Source: Asaia platycodi JCM 25414
GTDB lineage: Bacteria; Pseudomonadota; Alphaproteobacteria; Acetobacterales; Acetobacteraceae
Length of the DNA stretch: 64,000 nucleotides
Reading direction: 5' to 3'
Assembly (NCBI RefSeq): GCF_000614545.1
Contig: NZ_BAKW01000001.1
Location: 124,001-188,000 of the forward strand
The translations under genes and the position numbers were made by a program. The notes under the pieces were generated by a model. It was not told where the DNA came from. It did no database searches and worked only from the letters and a program-made list of their open reading frames with translations. Shown one piece after another: positions 28,408-38,061 of the stretch; the stretch's first letter is position 1, and the number at the start of each line of letters is the position of its first letter.

Positions 28408-29793
28408 ATGCCTCGACCGAGAAACAAGAGAGCCGCCCCGATGGCATCGTCGCCTTCCGATTTCGATCCTGTTCGCAGCCTCGCCGCAGGCACATACTGG
28501 ATGCCGTTCACGGCCAACAGGCGTGTCAGGCAGGACCCGGCTTCGCGTCTGATCGCCTCGGCTAAGGGATGCTATTATCGAACGCCGGGTGGGGCCGCGC
28601 TGTTCGACACGCTGTCGGGCCTGTGGTGCACGCCGCTCGGTCATGGCCACCCGCGCATCGTCGAAGCGCTCAAGACCCAGGCCGAAACGCTCGATTACTG
28701 CACGGGCTTCCAGTTGACGAACCCCGCTACAATCCGGCTCGCCGATCGGATTGTCGGCATGGCGCCTGACGGGATCGAGCATGTGTTCTTTACCAATTCG
28801 GGCTCGGAGGCGGCCGATACGGCGCTGAAGATGGCGCTCGGTTATCATGGACTGCGTGGCGAAGGCGGCCGGTTCCGCATGATAGGACGCGAGCGCGGCT
28901 ATCATGGTGTCGGCTTTGGCGGTCTCTCGGTGGGGGGTATTGTACCCAACCGCAAGATGTTTGCTGCGGGCATGCTCAACGGTGTTGATCATCTGCGTCA
29001 CACCCATGAGCCGGCAAAGACGGCATTCTCGCATGGTCAGCCCGCAGTCGGCGCTGAACTGGCAGATGATCTGGAGCGGCTGGTCGACCTTCATGATGCT
29101 GGCACGATCGCGGCCGTGATCGTCGAGCCCGTTCAGGGCTCGACGGGGGTGATCGTGCCCCCGATCGGCTATCTGCGCCGTTTGCGCGACCTCTGCACGA
29201 AACATGGCATTTTGCTGATTTTCGATGAGGTCATCACCGGCTTCGGCCGTCTTGGTGTCCCTTTTGCCGCCCAGCGTTTCGATGTTGTTCCCGACATGAT
29301 CACCTTTGCCAAGGCGGTCACGAATGGCGTGGTCCCGATGGGCGGTGTGCTCGTGCGTCGCGATATCTATGAGACGTTCATGACCGGCCCCGAGAACGCC
29401 ATCGAATTCGCGCATGGCTATACCTATTCCGGCCATCCTCTGGCGGCAGCGGTGGGTAATGCCGTTCTGGATATCATGGAGGAGGAAGGCGTTTTCGAAC
29501 GTGTTCGTGCTCTCGAACCCGTGCTGCAGGAAGCGGTTCACCATCTCGATCATGCGCCGGGCATACGCGACATCCGCAATATCGGTCTTGCGGCGGCAAT
29601 CGATCTCGAACCCGATCCGGCAGCTCCCGGTGCGCGGGGGCTGGCGCTGTTCGAGCTTGGTCTCAAGCATGGGCTGTTGTTGCGCTGCACCGGCGATACG
29701 GTGTCGCTTGCCCCGCCTTTTGTCGCGACACCGCAGGAATTGCGCGACATGGCGGGCACGCTCGGGCGGCTTATCGAAACCGTCACACACTGA
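28408..29793 (+). CDS. Class III omega-aminotransferase
   Basis: PLP transaminase moving an amino group from an omega-amino acid or amine to pyruvate or another keto acid. Motifs: FTNSGSEAADTALKMAL (phosphate cup), LIFDEVITGFGRLG (cofactor Asp), and PLP lysine K302 in TFAKAVTNG. Close in layout to beta-alanine:pyruvate transaminase (YWMPFTANRRVRQDP near the N-terminus). The start may be 28408 or ATG 28441. Intact, about 450-461 residues. First gene of a plus operon with tautomerase, permease, aldehyde dehydrogenase and FAD oxidase. Likely substrates: beta-alanine, GABA or a polyamine product. Confidence 0.9.
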   Translation: MPRPRNKRAAPMASSPSDFDPVRSLAAGTYWMPFTANRRVRQDPASRLIASAKGCYYRTPGGAALFDTLSGLWCTPLGHGHPRIVEALKTQAETLDYCTGFQLTNPATIRLADRIVGMAPDGIEHVFFTNSGSEAADTALKMALGYHGLRGEGGRFRMIGRERGYHGVGFGGLSVGGIVPNRKMFAAGMLNGVDHLRHTHEPAKTAFSHGQPAVGAELADDLERLVDLHDAGTIAAVIVEPVQGSTGVIVPPIGYLRRLRDLCTKHGILLIFDEVITGFGRLGVPFAAQRFDVVPDMITFAKAVTNGVVPMGGVLVRRDIYETFMTGPENAIEFAHGYTYSGHPLAAAVGNAVLDIMEEEGVFERVRALEPVLQEAVHHLDHAPGIRDIRNIGLAAAIDLEPDPAAPGARGLALFELGLKHGLLLRCTGDTVSLAPPFVATPQELRDMAGTLGRLIETVTH

Positions 29794-29823
29794 TTTTCCT
29801 TTTTTTCTATCAGGATTTATTTC

Positions 29824-30231
29824 ATGCCTTTACTGCATTTTCACATCCTTGAAGGTCGAACCCCCGAGCAGATCAGGGGCATTCTGGATTCGGCCCATGA
29901 GGCCATGCTCGAAGCCTTTCAGGTTCCGTGCAGAGATCGTTATCAAATTGTAACGGAGCATAAGCCCAGCCATATGATCATGGAGGATACCGGGCTCGAT
30001 ATTCCGCGCACGCAATCCATGGTGTTGCTGCAGATGTTCAGTCGTCCGCGCGGCGCTGATTCCGTTTCGGAGTTTTACCGATTGCTCACGAATTATCTTG
30101 AAAGGGATTGTGGCATTCTCCCTTCCGATGTCATGATTTCCGTCGTCGAGAATGGTGATGCCCATTGGTCGTTCGGTCATGGTCGTGCCCAGTTTCTGAC
30201 CGGCGAGCTACCTTTGCCTGCGGAATCCTGA
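29824..30231 (+). CDS. Tautomerase-superfamily protein
   Basis: 135 residues beginning [17 protein letters not shown], so Pro2 is available as the catalytic N-terminal proline of the 4-oxalocrotonate tautomerase/MIF superfamily. Length and the segment [20 protein letters not shown] fit the larger Tautomerase_2 group, which contains malonate-semialdehyde-decarboxylase-like members. It lies 30 bases after the aminotransferase. Malonate semialdehyde is the product of beta-alanine transamination, so a decarboxylase or tautomerase acting on the aminotransferase product is plausible but unproven. Confidence 0.8.
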   Translation: MPLLHFHILEGRTPEQIRGILDSAHEAMLEAFQVPCRDRYQIVTEHKPSHMIMEDTGLDIPRTQSMVLLQMFSRPRGADSVSEFYRLLTNYLERDCGILPSDVMISVVENGDAHWSFGHGRAQFLTGELPLPAES

Positions 30232-30290
30232 TCGATTTCGGAACGTTCCAGTCACAAGGCCGCCTCAGAGGCCAGATCATAGGATCGTGC

Positions 30291-31615
30291 ATGACAGAAA
30301 ACGCGCTCGCCCGCAGTCTTCGCCCGCGCCATATCGCCATGATTTCAATCGGTGGCGTGGTCGGGGCGGGGTTCTTCATAGGAGCCTCCACGCCGATTTC
30401 CGTGGCGGGGCCGGGTGCGTTGCTCTCATATGCTTTGGCAGGCTCATGACCTTTCTGGTCAATCTGATGCTGCGCGATATTGCCTTGCGGGCGCCGGGTC
30501 ACGGGTCTTTCGTCAATCAGATCCGTCACGCGCTCGGCGGTCATGCCGGGTTCATGACCGGCTGGACCTACTGGCTCGTCTGGGTCACGACGTTGGCCAT
30601 CGAAATCATGGCCGCCGCAGCCCTGCTGGCGCCGCTTGCGCATCTGCCCTTCGGTCTGGTGGAGGTGCTTATTCTAGGCACCATGACGGCGGCCAATCTG
30701 TTGGCGGTGCAGGCTTACGGCGAGCTGGAATACTGGTTTGCCATGCTCAAGATCGCAGCGATCGCCGTGTTCATCCTGATCGGTCTGGGTGCCCTTCTGC
30801 ATGGAAACGGGGTGTTGCATCAGGAGGCTCTGACCGGTGGTTTCGTGCCGCATGGCTGGATGGCGTTGCTGGCTGTCATTCCGGCCATCATCTTCTCGAT
30901 GTCGGGCAGCGAGGTCGTGACAATTGCAGCGCTCGAATCCGACGCACCCGACCGGAACATCGCCAGGGCCACCCGCGCGGTTGCGCTGCGTGTGGTCGGT
31001 TTTTACCTCTGCTCGGTCGCGCTCATACTCTGTCTGGTGCCGTGGTCGCAGGTCGTGCCGGGTGAGTCGCCCTTTCTCATGGTGCTGAACCGGCTGCATG
31101 TGCCGTTTGCCAGTGCGGCGATGGAAGTCGTGATCGTTTTAGCCATGCTCTCGACGCTCAATTCGGGGCTCTACGCCACGTCACGCGTGCTGTTCGAACT
31201 GGCTGATGTCGATGACGCGCCGCGCCATTTTATGCGTCTCGACCCGCGTACACAGGCGCCGCGCATCGCCGTGCTGTTCAGCGCCGCCGCCGCTCTCGCC
31301 ATCTCGGCCGTAGCGATCATTTCTCCCAATGCCGTCTTTGCGTTTCTGCTCAGTGCAACCGGCGCGCTGATCATTTTCCACAATGCGCTGATCGTGCTGA
31401 CGCGCATCCGTCTTTGCGGCATGGGTTTTACCCCCGTTCTCACACTTATTCTGCTGATGGGGGCGCTGGTGGCGATGGCGCTCGTCGCCCATACGCGCCA
31501 CGAGCTCGCCCTCAGCACGGTTACGATGATGCTGATGGGAGGCGTGGCATTGCTGCGCCAGCTCATCGGCAAGGCGCCAAGACGCGTCTGTTCGCTGCCC
31601 CGACCGGGGCAGTAA
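30291..31615 (+). CDS. APC-family amino acid permease, frame broken near 30440
   Basis: Inner-membrane amino acid/proton symporter of the AAT/GabP branch. N-terminus [20 protein letters not shown] contains the family glycine-rich helix 1 motif; helix 2 spans the break (YALAG then [14 protein letters not shown]), where a CC likely became C. Later helices include [35 protein letters not shown] and [16 protein letters not shown], all typical. Repaired length is about 440 residues. Its place in the operon suggests it imports the substrate of the aminotransferase and FAD oxidase, for example GABA or another omega-amino acid. Confidence 0.87.
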
Positions 31616-31666
31616 TCTCTCCTTTTCGATCTCAGGCTTTTCCCGCTCTCAGGATCTCTCCTTCTC

Positions 31667-33093
31667 ATGTCCCATGCTCTCGAATTCTATATCAACGGTC
31701 AGTGGGTCAAGCCGCATGGCGCGACGCAGATCGACGTGATCAACCCGGCAACCGAGCAGCCCTGCGCGCAGATCGCCCTTGGTGACGCGGTCGATGTCGA
31801 GCGCGCCGTCGCCGCCGCGAAAGCTGCTTTTCCCGCCTGGTCCGTTTCGACGCGTGAAGAGCGTCTTGCCGTGCTGGAGCGTATGCTCGCCGTCTACAAA
31901 CGTCGCAGCGAGGATATGGCGCAGGCTATCTCGCTCGAAATGGGTTCTCCCATAGCCCGCGCGCGCGACAGTCAGAGCTGGGCAGGTCTCGCGCATCTGG
32001 AAGAGATGATCGCGGTTCTGCGCGGTTTTTCTTTCGAGGGGCCTGAGGGCGATGTCTACATCACCCGCGAGGCTGTCGGCGTCTGTGGCTGATTACGCCG
32101 TGGAACTGGCCGATGAACCAGATCATGTGCAAGATCGCCCCGGCTCTGGCGGCAGGCTGCACCATGGTTCTCAAGCCGAGTGAGGTGGCCCCCCTCAGTG
32201 CGCTGGTTTTTGCCGAGATCCTGCATGAGGCAGGCGTACCGGCTGGCGTGTTCAATCTGGTCAATGGCGACGGATTTGGCGTGGGTGCCACTTTGGCGTC
32301 ACACCCCGATATCGCGATGATTTCCATTACCGGATCGACCAGAGCCGGTGCGGCCGTTGCGAAGCTTGCTGCCGATACGGTCAAGCGTGTGCATCAGGAG
32401 CTGGGTGGAAAATCGGCCAATATCATCCTGCCCGATGCTGATTTTGCCGAGGCCGTGCAACGTGGCGTGCGGGGCTGCCTGAGCAATTCCGGGCAGTCCT
32501 GTGACGCACCGACCCGCATGCTCGTGCCGCGCGCGCGCATGGAAGAGGCCATGGCACTCGCGGGCCAGACCGTCGCCACCTTGCGCCTAGGCAACCCCGC
32601 AGATGAGGAAACCCAGCTCGGCCCGGTGGTGAGTGACGTACAATATGGCCGCATTCAGACGCTCATTCTCAAAGGGATCAAAGAGGGGGCAACGCTGGTC
32701 ACGGGAGGAACTGGCAAGCCCAGGGGGCTGGAGACCGGCTATTACGTCCAGCCGACGATTTTCGGTCATGTCACCACCGACATGACCATTGCGCGCGAAG
32801 AGATCTTTGGCCCTGTGCTCTCGATCATCGCTTATGATGACGAAGAAGAGGCGATCCGTATCGCCAATGATACGCCTTATGGCCTTGCCGCCTATGTGCA
32901 GTCGGGCGATCTGGTTCATGCGCGTGCGGTGGCACGGCGTCTGCGAGCGGGCAATGTGAATATCAACGGGGCAGACTGGACCGTGGCCGCGCCCTTTGGC
33001 GGGTTCGGCCAGTCAGGCAATGGCCGTGAATGCTCCAAATGGGGTTTGCATGATTTTCTCGAAATACGCGCCCTGATCGGTTACGGCGGCTGA
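31667..33093 (+). CDS. NAD(P)+-dependent aldehyde dehydrogenase, frame broken near 32090
   Basis: Cytosolic ALDH oxidising an aldehyde or semialdehyde to the acid. N-terminal half to REAVGVCG; the second frame resumes at [19 protein letters not shown]. Motifs: [17 protein letters not shown] (general-base glutamate and cofactor lysine region), [11 protein letters not shown] (catalytic cysteine) and [19 protein letters not shown]. Repaired length about 475 residues. The break fits CC read as C in GGCCTG. Likely the step after the aminotransferase or the FAD oxidase. Closest well-known role would be gamma-aminobutyraldehyde or semialdehyde dehydrogenase. Confidence 0.9.
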
Positions 33094-33118
33094 GGCGTTT
33101 CGCGCAGGGGAGGGCTGC

Positions 33119-34374
33119 ATGAATCCCAGTCTTTACGCACGTAGAAAGGCGTCTCTCGGGCTCACTTCCCTGTCCGGGGAAGCACGGGCCCAGATTGTCG
33201 TTATCGGCGCGGTCTGACCGGACTTTCTGCTGCGCTCCATTTGTCGGAGGCCGGGCATGACGTGGTCGTGCTTGACGCGCATGAGCCGGGCTGGGGAGCT
33301 TCTGGGCGTAATGGCGGGCAGATCAACCCTGGCCTCAAGACCACACCCGAGCAGGTCATGCAGGATTTCGGTCCCGAGCGTGGGGCGGTGTTGGCGCAGC
33401 GCGCCTGGGCAGCACCCGACCTCGTTTTCGATCTGGTTGCCCGTCACGCGATTGCCTGCGATGCGGTGCGCGGCGGAACGATCAGGGCGGCCACAGCATC
33501 GGGGCACATGGCGCCGCTCGAGGCGCTTGCGCGACAATGTGTGGCGCTCGGCAATCAGGCTGAATGCCTGACGAAAGAGGAGATCGCGCAACGCAGTGGC
33601 ACAAGCCTCTATCATGGGGGCATGATCGATCGTCGTGGCGGCCAGCTCGATCCGCTGGCTTATACGCGTGGTCTGGCGCGAGCCGCCATGAGCGTCGGGG
33701 CGCGGCTGCATGATCGCTCGGTCGTGTCTTCTATCAGGCGGAGTGGTGAGGGGTGGCGTGTTCTCACGCCGGGCGGAACGGTGCGGGCGCAGCAGATCAT
33801 TCTCGCGACCAACGCCTATTCCGGCCCGCTGCTTGATGAGCTCCGCCGGTCGATCGTGCCCGTCTATAGTGCCATCGTTGCCAGTGCGCCGCTGCCGCCG
33901 CATCTGCGCGCGAAAATTCTCCCACAGCGGGAGTCGCTCTACGAACTTGGTGAAATCACCACGTATTATCGCGTCGATGCCGAAGGGCGCCTGCTTATGG
34001 GAGGGCGCTCGGCATCGCGCGATCTGGAAGGGGCTGAGGCTTTTCCCTATCTGATCGCCCGCGCGCGCAGTCTTTGGCCCGAGCTTGAGACACTGGAATG
34101 GGAAGCCGGGTGGAATGGTCAGCTCGCTTTGACGCTCGATCATTATCCCCATCTGCACCGACCCGAACCGGGGTTGACGGCATGTCTGGGCTATAATGGA
34201 CGCGGTGTCGCGATGGCGACTCTGATGGGGCAAAATTTTGCTGAAATGGCGCAGGGCGGCGCTGCTCTTTTTCCAGACACACCGATCAAGCCCATCCCGC
34301 TCCATTTCGCCTGGAAAGCAGGGGTCGTCGCCGGAATCATGAGAGGCCGGATCAAGGACCGTCTTGGGCTTTGA
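33119..34374 (+). CDS. FAD-dependent amine oxidoreductase (PuuB-like), frame broken near 33216
   Basis: DAO-family flavoenzyme. The first frame gives RAQIVVIGA; the second continues GLTGLSAALHLSEAGHDVVV, together the FAD-binding GxGxxG. WGASGRNGGQINPGLK is the family motif seen in gamma-glutamylputrescine oxidoreductases, and the end has GYNGRGVAMATLMGQNFAEM. Repaired length about 418 residues. The break fits one G missing from GGG. Last gene of the operon, releasing an aldehyde for the preceding dehydrogenase. No gamma-glutamylputrescine synthetase is present, so the substrate may be a free amino compound. Confidence 0.85.
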
Positions 34375-34405
34375 CGGCAGTCCAGGCCCGGCAAGGCAGC
34401 CCTGA

Positions 34406-34424
34406 AGCCCGATCCGGCCGGGCT
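34406..34424 (+). terminator. Possible terminator hairpin
   Basis: AGCCCG and CGGGCT form a GC-rich stem about 30 bases after the FAD oxidase stop and before the convergent HxlR gene. No U-tract follows, so the call is weak. Confidence 0.3.
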
Positions 34425-34536
34425 CGCTCCGGGTAGATGGAGGGAGCGGGACAGATGCTTGTCTTTTCAGGTCTTGCCTGATGGTGTTCTGAAACGTCCC
34501 TCCGATGGAGACATCTGAAAGACGTACCAGCTTGCG

Positions 34537-34902
34537 TCATCCCTGCTGATTACGCACTTTTTTTGCCCCGAATTTCGTATGCTCATCTCCCCAGCTTTTG
34601 AGCGCCATCACGACCGGCTCAAGGGTGCGGCCGAAATCGGTCAGGCTGTATTCCACCTTGGGAGGAATTTGCGGATACACTTCGCGATGAATGAAACCGT
34701 CTTCCTCCAGTTCACGAAGCTGCATTGTCAGCATACGCTGCGTCACGTTCGGCAGGATCTTGCGCAAGGCGTTGAAGCGCAACGTGCCGTGAAAAAGATG
34801 GAACAGGATGACGCCCTTCCATTTTCCATCGATCAGTTCAAGCGTGGCTTCCACTGCGCAGCCTGGGCTGCAATCGAGACTTTTGTGCCGGATACGAGGC
34901 AT
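34537..34902 (-). CDS. HxlR-family transcriptional regulator
   Basis: Winged-helix regulator of about 121 residues with the family pattern CSPGCAVEATLELIDGKWKG, LRFNALRKILPNVTQRMLT, LEEDGFIHREVYPQIPPKVE and YSLTDFGRTLEPV. The start MPRIRHKSLD at 34902 fits family length; an ORF extension to 35013 would overlap the divergent gene. The N-terminal cysteines (CSPGC) may sense electrophiles or oxidants, as in YodB- and QorR-type relatives. It is divergent to a quinone-reductase-like gene, the usual arrangement for autoregulation of that gene. Confidence 0.9.
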   Translation of the reverse strand: MPRIRHKSLDCSPGCAVEATLELIDGKWKGVILFHLFHGTLRFNALRKILPNVTQRMLTMQLRELEEDGFIHREVYPQIPPKVEYSLTDFGRTLEPVVMALKSWGDEHTKFGAKKVRNQQG

Positions 34903-35002
34903 GACGGTATCATTTCCGATACTATGGACAGAATATGTGCGTTCTTGCGCAGAACGATCATAAGGTTCCATCTCTGCTTCATTCAACCATGGAGCAAACA
35001 AC

Positions 35003-36035
35003 ATGCGTGCCATCGGCTATAAAATTCCTCACGCGATCGACGACGTGAACGGACTGAGCGATCTGGAACTCCCAACTCCGGTTCCGACGGGACGTGACCT
35101 TCTCGTTGAAATACGTGCCGTGTCGGTTAATCCTGTAGATACGAAAATTCGTGCCAGCACGCCTCCCGAGCCGGGTCAGTGGCGTGTGCTCGGCTGGGAT
35201 GCCGCCGGAACCGTCACGGCGGTCGGCCCGGATGTGCAGGATTTTGCCGTCGGTGACGCCGTTTTCTACGCCGGAGCATTGCAGCGCTCCGGCACCAACG
35301 CCGAATTTCATCTGGTGGATGAGCGGCTCGTCGGTCGCAAGCCCGAAACGCTCGACTGGGCGCAGGCGGCAGCTCTGCCGCTGACCGCCCTGACAGCGTG
35401 GGAGATGTTGTTCGATCGGCTCGATATCACGCGCGGTGCCGGGAACGCAAGGGACGCTGCTCATCATTGGCGGGGCAGGCGGTGTCGGGTCCATCGCCAT
35501 CCAGCTTGCACGCGCGCTGACGGAGATGACCGTTATCGCAACCGCTTCGCGTCCTGAAACGCAGGAATGGGTGAAAGAACTTGGCGCGCATCACGTGATC
35601 GATCACCGTCAGAATCTGGCGCCGCAAGTGGCCGCGCTGCCGTCAGGTGCCCCGGGTTTCGTGTTCGCCACGACCCAGACAGCCGAGCATATGGCCGATA
35701 TTGTAGCACTGCTCGCTCCACAGGGGCATTTCGGCCTGATCGACGACCCGGCGACGCTCGATGCCGCGCCGTTGAAGCGCAAGAGCCTCTCGCTGCATTG
35801 GGAGTCCATGTTTACCCGTTCGACATTTGCGACATCTGACATGGGCCGGCAGGGCCGTATTCTGAGCGAGGTAGCCGCTCTCATCGATAACGGGCGGTTG
35901 CGCACGACGCTGGGCGCGCATTTCGGGCCGATTACGGCCGCGAATCTTCATCGTGCCCACGCCTTGATCGAAAGCGGCAAGGCGCGTGGCAAGCTGGTTC
36001 TCGAAGGGTTCGCTCCTGCGCCAAAGTCTGAGTAA
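35003..36035 (+). CDS. Zinc-type alcohol dehydrogenase-like/quinone oxidoreductase, frame broken near 35445
   Basis: Medium-chain reductase of the zeta-crystallin-like group, NADPH-dependent reduction of quinones or enals. First part: VSVNPVDTKIRASTPPEPGQ, VLGWDAAGTVTAVGPDV, LPLTALTAWEMLFDRL. Second part in another frame: LLIIGGAGGVGSIAIQLARAL (the Rossmann GGAGGVGS), LGAHHVIDH, and C-terminal NLHRAHALIESGKARGKLVLEG. Zinc ligands of true alcohol dehydrogenases are absent. Repaired length about 340 residues, complete. Divergent from the HxlR regulator, which likely controls it. Confidence 0.88.
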
Positions 36036-36248
36036 GGGCTGGAGCCAGATGACCTCTGCACATCTGGTGGAGATGCAGATGGTGCGGCGTTGCGTCATAG
36101 GCGTGATCGGGCTCGGCCAGGCGTGACAAATGCGCATTCATGTCGGATGCCGGTCAACCGGAGCGTCTGTCCGACCGTTAGGCGCCTGGTCTTGCTGTTG
36201 CCATGGTCCGGGTGGCTGAAATGTAATCCCGCAAAAGGATCTGATCGA

Positions 36249-37381
36249 ATGAACGCAATCGAGCCTCTTTCCCTCCACTCGCGGGGCCGCCGCGTTCCTC
36301 TTGCGTCGCTCGTCTTTGGCATTCTGCTGAGCTTCGGCTCTTCAATCGGGTCTGCAGAGGGCGCAGAAGCGGCCCCGCTTCGCGTGGAAGCAACGAGCAC
36401 GACACTCGACTGGAACGCGGTGGCTCAGGCAGCGGGACGGATCTTTGTGAGCGGGCCTCGCTGGACCGGATTTCCCGGTCCGTCGGTAGCTTTGCTGGAG
36501 CCGGGAAACAGACTTCGCGCTTTCCCCGATCGAGCGTGGAATGACTGGAGACCGGGTCTCGATGCACGACGGAAATTCGTCAACGTCAATGCCCTGCATG
36601 TCGATGGTGAAGGCAAATTATGGGTGGTAGATACAGGGACACCGCAATTCGGTGGCCCTCCCGTTAAGGGTGGCGCGAAGCTGATCCGTTTCGATGCGCG
36701 AACGGGAGCGTTACTTCGGGTCTATCCTTTAGGCTCCGGGCTGGCGCCTGCAGGGAGTTATATCGACGACATCCGCTTCAATGGCGCGCATGCCTATCTG
36801 ACCGATGCCGGTACCGGTGCGTTACTGGTGCTCGATGTCGCGAGCGGAGACTGCGTCGTGTTCTGGTGGGCCACCCTGCGGTCATGGCGCGGGCAGACCG
36901 TCCTATCATCATGGACGGCAAAACTTTGCGTGATGACAGGGGCACGGCACTTCGGATCAATGTCGATCCGCTCGAAGTCAGCCCGGACGGGAAGACCCTG
37001 TATTTCGGTCCGCTGGAAGGGCCGTGGTCGCAGGTGCCGACAGAGGCACTCGATGATGCGTCGCTACCCTCAGAAGCATTGGCTGCACGAGTGACTCCCT
37101 GGGCCGATCTGCCACCGATCGGGGGCAGCACGATGGATCATGCAGGCAGGCTCTATTTTACCGCGCTGAAGGATAATACCGTTTATCGGCGCGAGCCGGA
37201 TGGACGGATCGTGGCGCTTCTTTCCGATCCCCGTCTGCATTGGGCTGACGCGCCCACCCTTACAGCAGAAGGCAGGCTCTGGCTTCCGGTGGCCCAACTC
37301 GACCGCCTGGCCCAGTTCAACCATGGAAAATCGACCATACGGGCACCGTTCAGTCTCTTGTCGATGAAGGTAAGTCGATAA
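36249..37381 (+). CDS. Exported major-royal-jelly/SMP-30-like beta-propeller protein, frame broken near 36860
   Basis: Signal peptide PLASLVFGILLSFGSSIGSAEG precedes a six-bladed propeller: LHVDGEGKLWVVDTG, GGAKLIRFDARTGALLRVY, YIDDIRFNGAHAYLTDAGTG, then in a second frame DPLEVSPDGKTLYFGPLEG and GSTMDHAGRLYFTALKDNTV. The family includes yellow/MRJP proteins and bacterial relatives often called gluconolactonase-like, with unclear activity. The last residues (STIRAPFSLLSMKVSR) do not look like the usual WPVxxF ending, and the gene overlaps the sulfate-binding-protein fragment, so the 3' end may have been replaced at an island boundary. Confidence 0.75.
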
Positions 37382-37703
37382 TTCTGCAGCAAGCGTCGTC
37401 GTAATTTATCGACGGTATAGGGGGCTGCGCTGATGGTGGCGCGCAAGCACGGTATGGTGCCTGTGATCTGAAGCGTTCTGTTGCGCTGCTGTAGAAAAGA
37501 GACCTCTCCGGGGCAGTGCAGATCATAGGCTCGCGGGTGGGATCGTAGGAGACGTTGAGGAGGCGCTGAGACTCCGCCCTCGCTGACGGGGTGGGCGCCA
37601 TGACGATACCGCCAGCAACGAGGACGGCTAACGCGGCTATCCACCCTTTCCTCTGTAGAAACAACGCGTAACGGGCAGTACCTTTGGACGATCGGCGGCT
37701 CAT
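37350..37703 (-). pseudogene. 5' fragment of a periplasmic sulfate-binding protein gene
   Basis: Codons from ATG 37703 give a signal peptide (WIAALAVLVAGGIVMAPTPSARA) followed by RLLNVSYDPTRE, the invariant mature N-terminus of sulfate/thiosulfate-binding proteins (Sbp/CysP). After that, near 37545, no frame matches the family, so only about 55 codons remain. The fragment converges on the altered 3' end of the royal-jelly-like gene and marks a recombination junction at the left edge of the low-GC island. Confidence 0.6.
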
Positions 37704-37721
37704 GGTGTTGTTCCGAATCAA

Positions 37722-38061
37722 GAATGAAGGTGAACCGTTTGTGATTTATCATAACCACGGACACCGTCAATTGTTTGTGGAAACAACCGCAGACAATAGT
37801 GCAATAGACTCAGGCGAGATTTCTCGATCCAGGCAGCACAACCGCATTGCTGAGGCGGACTCGAGGCATGAAGATATTCCGACCAAAAGAGGGCATGGAC
37901 TTTGATACGTCCGAGCTGCACCTTCAGTCGAAATAACGATGGCGTGAAAAAAAACGATGATGACGAACCGCTTATTCAAAGGTGATTTACTATTTCGATA
38001 CATTCCGACAACGCTCTTGGCTGTTGGGATACGCGTGGGAATAAAGTTGAACGCTGCAAGA
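37722..38061. other. Intergenic, left edge of accessory island
   Basis: AT-richer sequence with an A8 run near 37947. Short open frames on both strands show no recognisable domain. No RNA or repeat was seen. Confidence 0.4.

Noticed and set aside
28402..29790. 462-codon open frame opposite the aminotransferase
   Set aside because: No domain; it mirrors a high-GC coding strand across its whole length, a common shadow in such genomes.
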